Assembly: GCA_029266295.1 (NCBI GenBank)
Contig: JAQSXD010000185.1
Span: 1 to 7,319 of the forward strand
Direction: 5' to 3'
DNA from: Bacillota bacterium
GTDB lineage: Bacteria; Bacillota; Clostridia; Peptostreptococcales; Anaerovoracaceae
DNA: 7,319 nt
Translations under genes and position numbers: made by a program
The notes under the pieces: model-generated
Told to the model about the DNA's origin: nothing
What the model saw: only the letters and a program-made list of their open reading frames with translations
Databases searched by the model: none
Part shown: positions 4,820 through 7,319 of the stretch, one piece after another
How the letters are laid out: each line of letters starts with the position of its first letter
How positions within the stretch are numbered: position 1 is the first letter of the stretch

Positions 4820-6379
4820 ATGAATGAGCAAATAAGGAAAGCCTTGGAACCCTTGAGCCAATTTTGGGGTAATACCTCTGCATTGGTGAAGCGGATTATA
4901 ATAGGCGGGGTGATAATTGCAGTAATTGTCGCTCTGGCTTTTAGTATCCTATTAAATCAAAAGGACTATGTTGTTATATTTGAACAATTGTCAGAAACAG
5001 AAACTTCTGAAATTCTCGCCAAGCTTAGTGAGATGAAAGTCGATGCGAAAGTGGACGGATCCGGTGCAATCATGGTTCTGAAAGAGGAAGAATCGCGGGT
5101 TCGAATGAATCTGGCTACTGCTGGATATCCAAAGAGCGGGCTGAGCTATTATCTGATCGAGCAAAACAGCGGGATGCTGACAACAGATTACGAGCGCAAG
5201 CTGTATATGAATCTTCAGCTTCAGGAACGAATCGCAGCCAGTATCAGAACCCTTGAAGGCGTAAAGGATGCAGTGGTCACCATTACCATACCCGAGGATG
5301 AGGTGTTCTACCTTCAGGAAAAGGAAAAGCCCTCAGCATCCGTGGTGATCCATATGAAAGACGGGAATCCGCTGAAGGAAAGTCAAATTCTCGGAATTCG
5401 TAACCTGATCGCAAAATCGGTTAACGGTCTTCCGCCGGAAAATATTGCTTTGACCGACAGCTTGGGCAACGATTTGATGGGAGATGTTACAGGCAATAAC
5501 CCGGAGCTCTCAAAGATCAATATCACAAGAGAGATCGAAAATGATGTCAAAAAGAAAATAACTGCAGTTCTTCTTGGACCTTACAGAGGGGAACAGTTCA
5601 AGGTTTCAGTATCGGCCACCGTTGATACGGACGCGTTGGTTACAGAATCCACTACATATCTTCCTTCCCCGGACGGTACGAACTCCGGTGTGATCAGCGA
5701 AGAAACAAGAAGTGATGAATCGTCCACTTCCTCACAGGGAAGCGGCGGCGCCGCAGGAACCAGTTCTAATTCGGAGATACCGACCTATCCTGCCGGCGGA
5801 TCCACGGGCGAAAGTTCATCGACAAATACAAGCGAAAATATAAAATATCAGGTCAGCCAGACAAAATCCCAAAGTCAGAAATCGGGAGCAAGTATCGAGA
5901 GCATCTCTATCGGTATCGCCATTGATAAGTCCTCTTTCGATCCCGGTGAGCGGGAAAGCATCGTACAGTTGGTTGCTTATGCGGCAGGTGTTGCGCCTGA
6001 AAGCGTGTCGGTACAGAATTTCCAATTCTATTCTGAAGACACATTGCCGGGGCTTCCTCCTGAGGAAGGCGGCATAAATAGGGCGGTTCTGTTTGGCGGA
6101 ATCGGCGCCGGAGTACTTGTTCTGGCAGCGCTCGTTGCGTTCCTGATATTGAGCAGACGCAGAAAGACAGCGGCGGAGGAGGCTATGGCTATGGCATCAG
6201 CAGAAGATCATGAGGCCGGCGAAGCTCTGAATTCTATATTTGGAGCTGTTGAGCATGATTCGATCAAGCCGATTGTACCGATTCAGGATGGAAAAATGAC
6301 GGAGATCAAGGAATTTGCCAAGAACAATCCTGAGATAGCGGCACAGATGATCCGTTCCTGGCTCCGCAATGAAGAATAG
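4820..6379 (+). CDS. fliF: FliF, flagellar MS-ring protein
   Basis: A complete 519-residue protein, a typical FliF length. Domain order: a short cytoplasmic N-terminus; transmembrane segment 1 at about 26-45 (IIIGGVIIAVIVALAFSILL); the ring-building YscJ/FliF region at about 47-220, with the conserved MNLATAGYPKSGLSYYLIEQ at 96-115 and YERKLYMNLQLQERIAASIR at 124-143; the FliF C-terminal extracytoplasmic domain from about 235, interrupted by a Ser/Gly/Thr-rich stretch at about 285-355; transmembrane segment 2 at about 422-444; and a cytoplasmic tail. The last 25 residues (EIKEFAKNNPEIAAQMIRSW at 495-514) are the conserved FliG-binding helices. FliF oligomerises in the membrane as the base of the flagellum and houses the export gate. 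A modest TGGAAG ribosome site is 8-9 nt before the ATG. fliG follows 11 nt after the stop. Confidence 0.98.
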   Translation: MNEQIRKALEPLSQFWGNTSALVKRIIIGGVIIAVIVALAFSILLNQKDYVVIFEQLSETETSEILAKLSEMKVDAKVDGSGAIMVLKEEESRVRMNLATAGYPKSGLSYYLIEQNSGMLTTDYERKLYMNLQLQERIAASIRTLEGVKDAVVTITIPEDEVFYLQEKEKPSASVVIHMKDGNPLKESQILGIRNLIAKSVNGLPPENIALTDSLGNDLMGDVTGNNPELSKINITREIENDVKKKITAVLLGPYRGEQFKVSVSATVDTDALVTESTTYLPSPDGTNSGVISEETRSDESSTSSQGSGGAAGTSSNSEIPTYPAGGSTGESSSTNTSENIKYQVSQTKSQSQKSGASIESISIGIAIDKSSFDPGERESIVQLVAYAAGVAPESVSVQNFQFYSEDTLPGLPPEEGGINRAVLFGGIGAGVLVLAALVAFLILSRRRKTAAEEAMAMASAEDHEAGEALNSIFGAVEHDSIKPIVPIQDGKMTEIKEFAKNNPEIAAQMIRSWLRNEE

Positions 6380-6390
6380 AAGGTGAAGCA

Positions 6391-7319
6391 ATGATAGGTA
6401 TGTCCGATTCTTTGACATCTAAGCAAAAAGCAGCGCAGGTTATAATTGCTTTGGGGGCTGATATTGCGTCAAGTATTTACAAGCATCTTCAGGAAGAAGA
6501 AATTGAAAAGCTGACCTATGAGATAACCAGGCAGGAAAGTGTAAGACCAGAATTTTCCGATCAAGCTATGGATGAGTTTTATGGGCTGTGCGTGGCGCAG
6601 AAGGTCTACCTGGAGGGCGGTCTTGCCTATGCTAGAAACGTTCTGGAGAAGGCCTTTGGCATTCAGCAGGGCACTGTGCTCCTGGAGCGAGTAACAAAAA
6701 CACTGCGGACAAAAGCCTTTGAATTTATTCGGAAAGCTGATTATAAAAATTTAATGAATATGATTGTCAACGAGCATCCACAGACGATTGCACTGATTTT
6801 GTCCTATGCGAGAGCAGACCAGGCATCCTCCATTATCGCCGAGCTGCCCAAGAGTATCCGTGTAGACGTTGTTGAACGGATTGCAAGGATGGATCGAACC
6901 TCTCCAGAGGTAATCAAGCAGGTAGAGGCAATACTGGAACGAAAATTCGAGTCTGTCATATCGGTGGATTTACTGGAGGTTGGCGGCATCAATTACATCG
7001 CGGAGATCATGAACAATATCGACCGCGGAACAGAAAAATTCATCTTCGACGAGCTCAGCAGAAACGATCCCAAACTTTCAGAAGAGATCAGAAAGCGGAT
7101 GTTCGTATTCGAAGACATCATTATACTGGATCCCCTTGCAATTCAAAGGTTCCTCAGAGAGGTGGATACAAAGGAAATGTCTGTTGCGCTTAAAGGCGCA
7201 AACAAGGATGTTGCAAATGTGATCTTCGATAACATGTCACAGCGTATGGGAGAAACCGTCCGTAGTGAAATGGATTATCTCCATAACGTAAGAGTCAGAG
7301 ATGTAGAAGAAGCACAGCA
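6391..7319 (+). CDS. fliG: FliG, flagellar motor switch/rotor protein, C-terminus cut by window edge
   Basis: The frame from ATG 6391 stays open to the window edge, giving 309 residues; FliG is usually about 335-340, so roughly 30 C-terminal residues are missing. The N-terminal domain (about 8-100, KQKAAQVIIALGADIASSIY) binds FliF. The middle domain carries the EHPQ motif at 128-131 (EHPQTIALILSYARADQASS), the FliM-binding surface. A GG hinge is at 198-199 (EVGGINYIAEIM). The C-terminal torque domain has RKRMFVFEDIIILDPLAIQR at 234-253, FLREVDT, ALKGANKD and NMSQRM. FliG forms the rotor ring on the cytoplasmic face of the MS ring and interacts with MotA. An AAGGTG ribosome site precedes the ATG; a second ATG three codons later is possible. 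The usual LDDR segment of the torque helix reads LDPL here (246-249). Confidence 0.98.
   Translation, partial: MIGMSDSLTSKQKAAQVIIALGADIASSIYKHLQEEEIEKLTYEITRQESVRPEFSDQAMDEFYGLCVAQKVYLEGGLAYARNVLEKAFGIQQGTVLLERVTKTLRTKAFEFIRKADYKNLMNMIVNEHPQTIALILSYARADQASSIIAELPKSIRVDVVERIARMDRTSPEVIKQVEAILERKFESVISVDLLEVGGINYIAEIMNNIDRGTEKFIFDELSRNDPKLSEEIRKRMFVFEDIIILDPLAIQRFLREVDTKEMSVALKGANKDVANVIFDNMSQRMGETVRSEMDYLHNVRVRDVEEAQ

Overview
This window is a flagellar assembly locus, most likely from a Gram-positive anaerobe of the class Clostridia (Firmicutes/Bacillota). The evidence for that is a moderate-to-low GC content, strong GGAGG-type Shine-Dalgarno sites before most genes, AT-rich intergenic DNA, and FlgM, FlgN and FliG proteins that read like the Clostridia/Bacillus versions. 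I cannot name a genus from the sequence alone.

Layout: the left 2.8 kb is on the minus strand and reads, in transcription order, flgM (anti-sigma-28), flgN (export chaperone), flgK (hook-filament junction protein 1) and flgL (junction protein 2, cut by the window edge). The genes are 17 to 28 nt apart, each with its own ribosome site, so this is a compact late-class operon. It is preceded by a good sigma-28 type promoter (about 2899-2925, minus strand). A 468-nt AT-rich gap with roughly helically spaced A-tracts separates it from the divergent plus-strand set flgB, flgC, fliE, fliF, fliG (cut by the right edge). These build the proximal rod, the rod/MS-ring adapter, the MS ring and the motor switch, and they form the usual start of the early fla/che operon.

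How they work together: FliF forms the MS ring in the membrane, FliG sits on its cytoplasmic face as rotor, FliE joins the ring to the rod, and FlgB/FlgC form the proximal rod. When the hook is finished, FlgM is exported. This frees sigma-28, which would then transcribe the divergent flgM-flgN-flgK-flgL operon, so the locus shows an early module and a late module back to back with FlgM feedback on its own promoter.

The gene content is ordinary and I do not see a new protein system. The unusual signals are in the gaps of the early operon: (1) a 213-nt insertion-like gap between flgC and fliE with five GATGTGT words at 10/21/10/11-nt spacing plus further GTGTAGAT words; (2) an ambiguous fliE start, where one strong ribosome site serves either a GTG start or a six-codon leader ORF that ends in an ATGA overlap; (3) a long imperfect hairpin in the flgB leader whose 5' edge coincides with the predicted transcription start; (4) a 142-nt gap between fliE and fliF carrying a hairpin and a possible internal promoter. 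All promoter and RNA-structure calls are made by eye.
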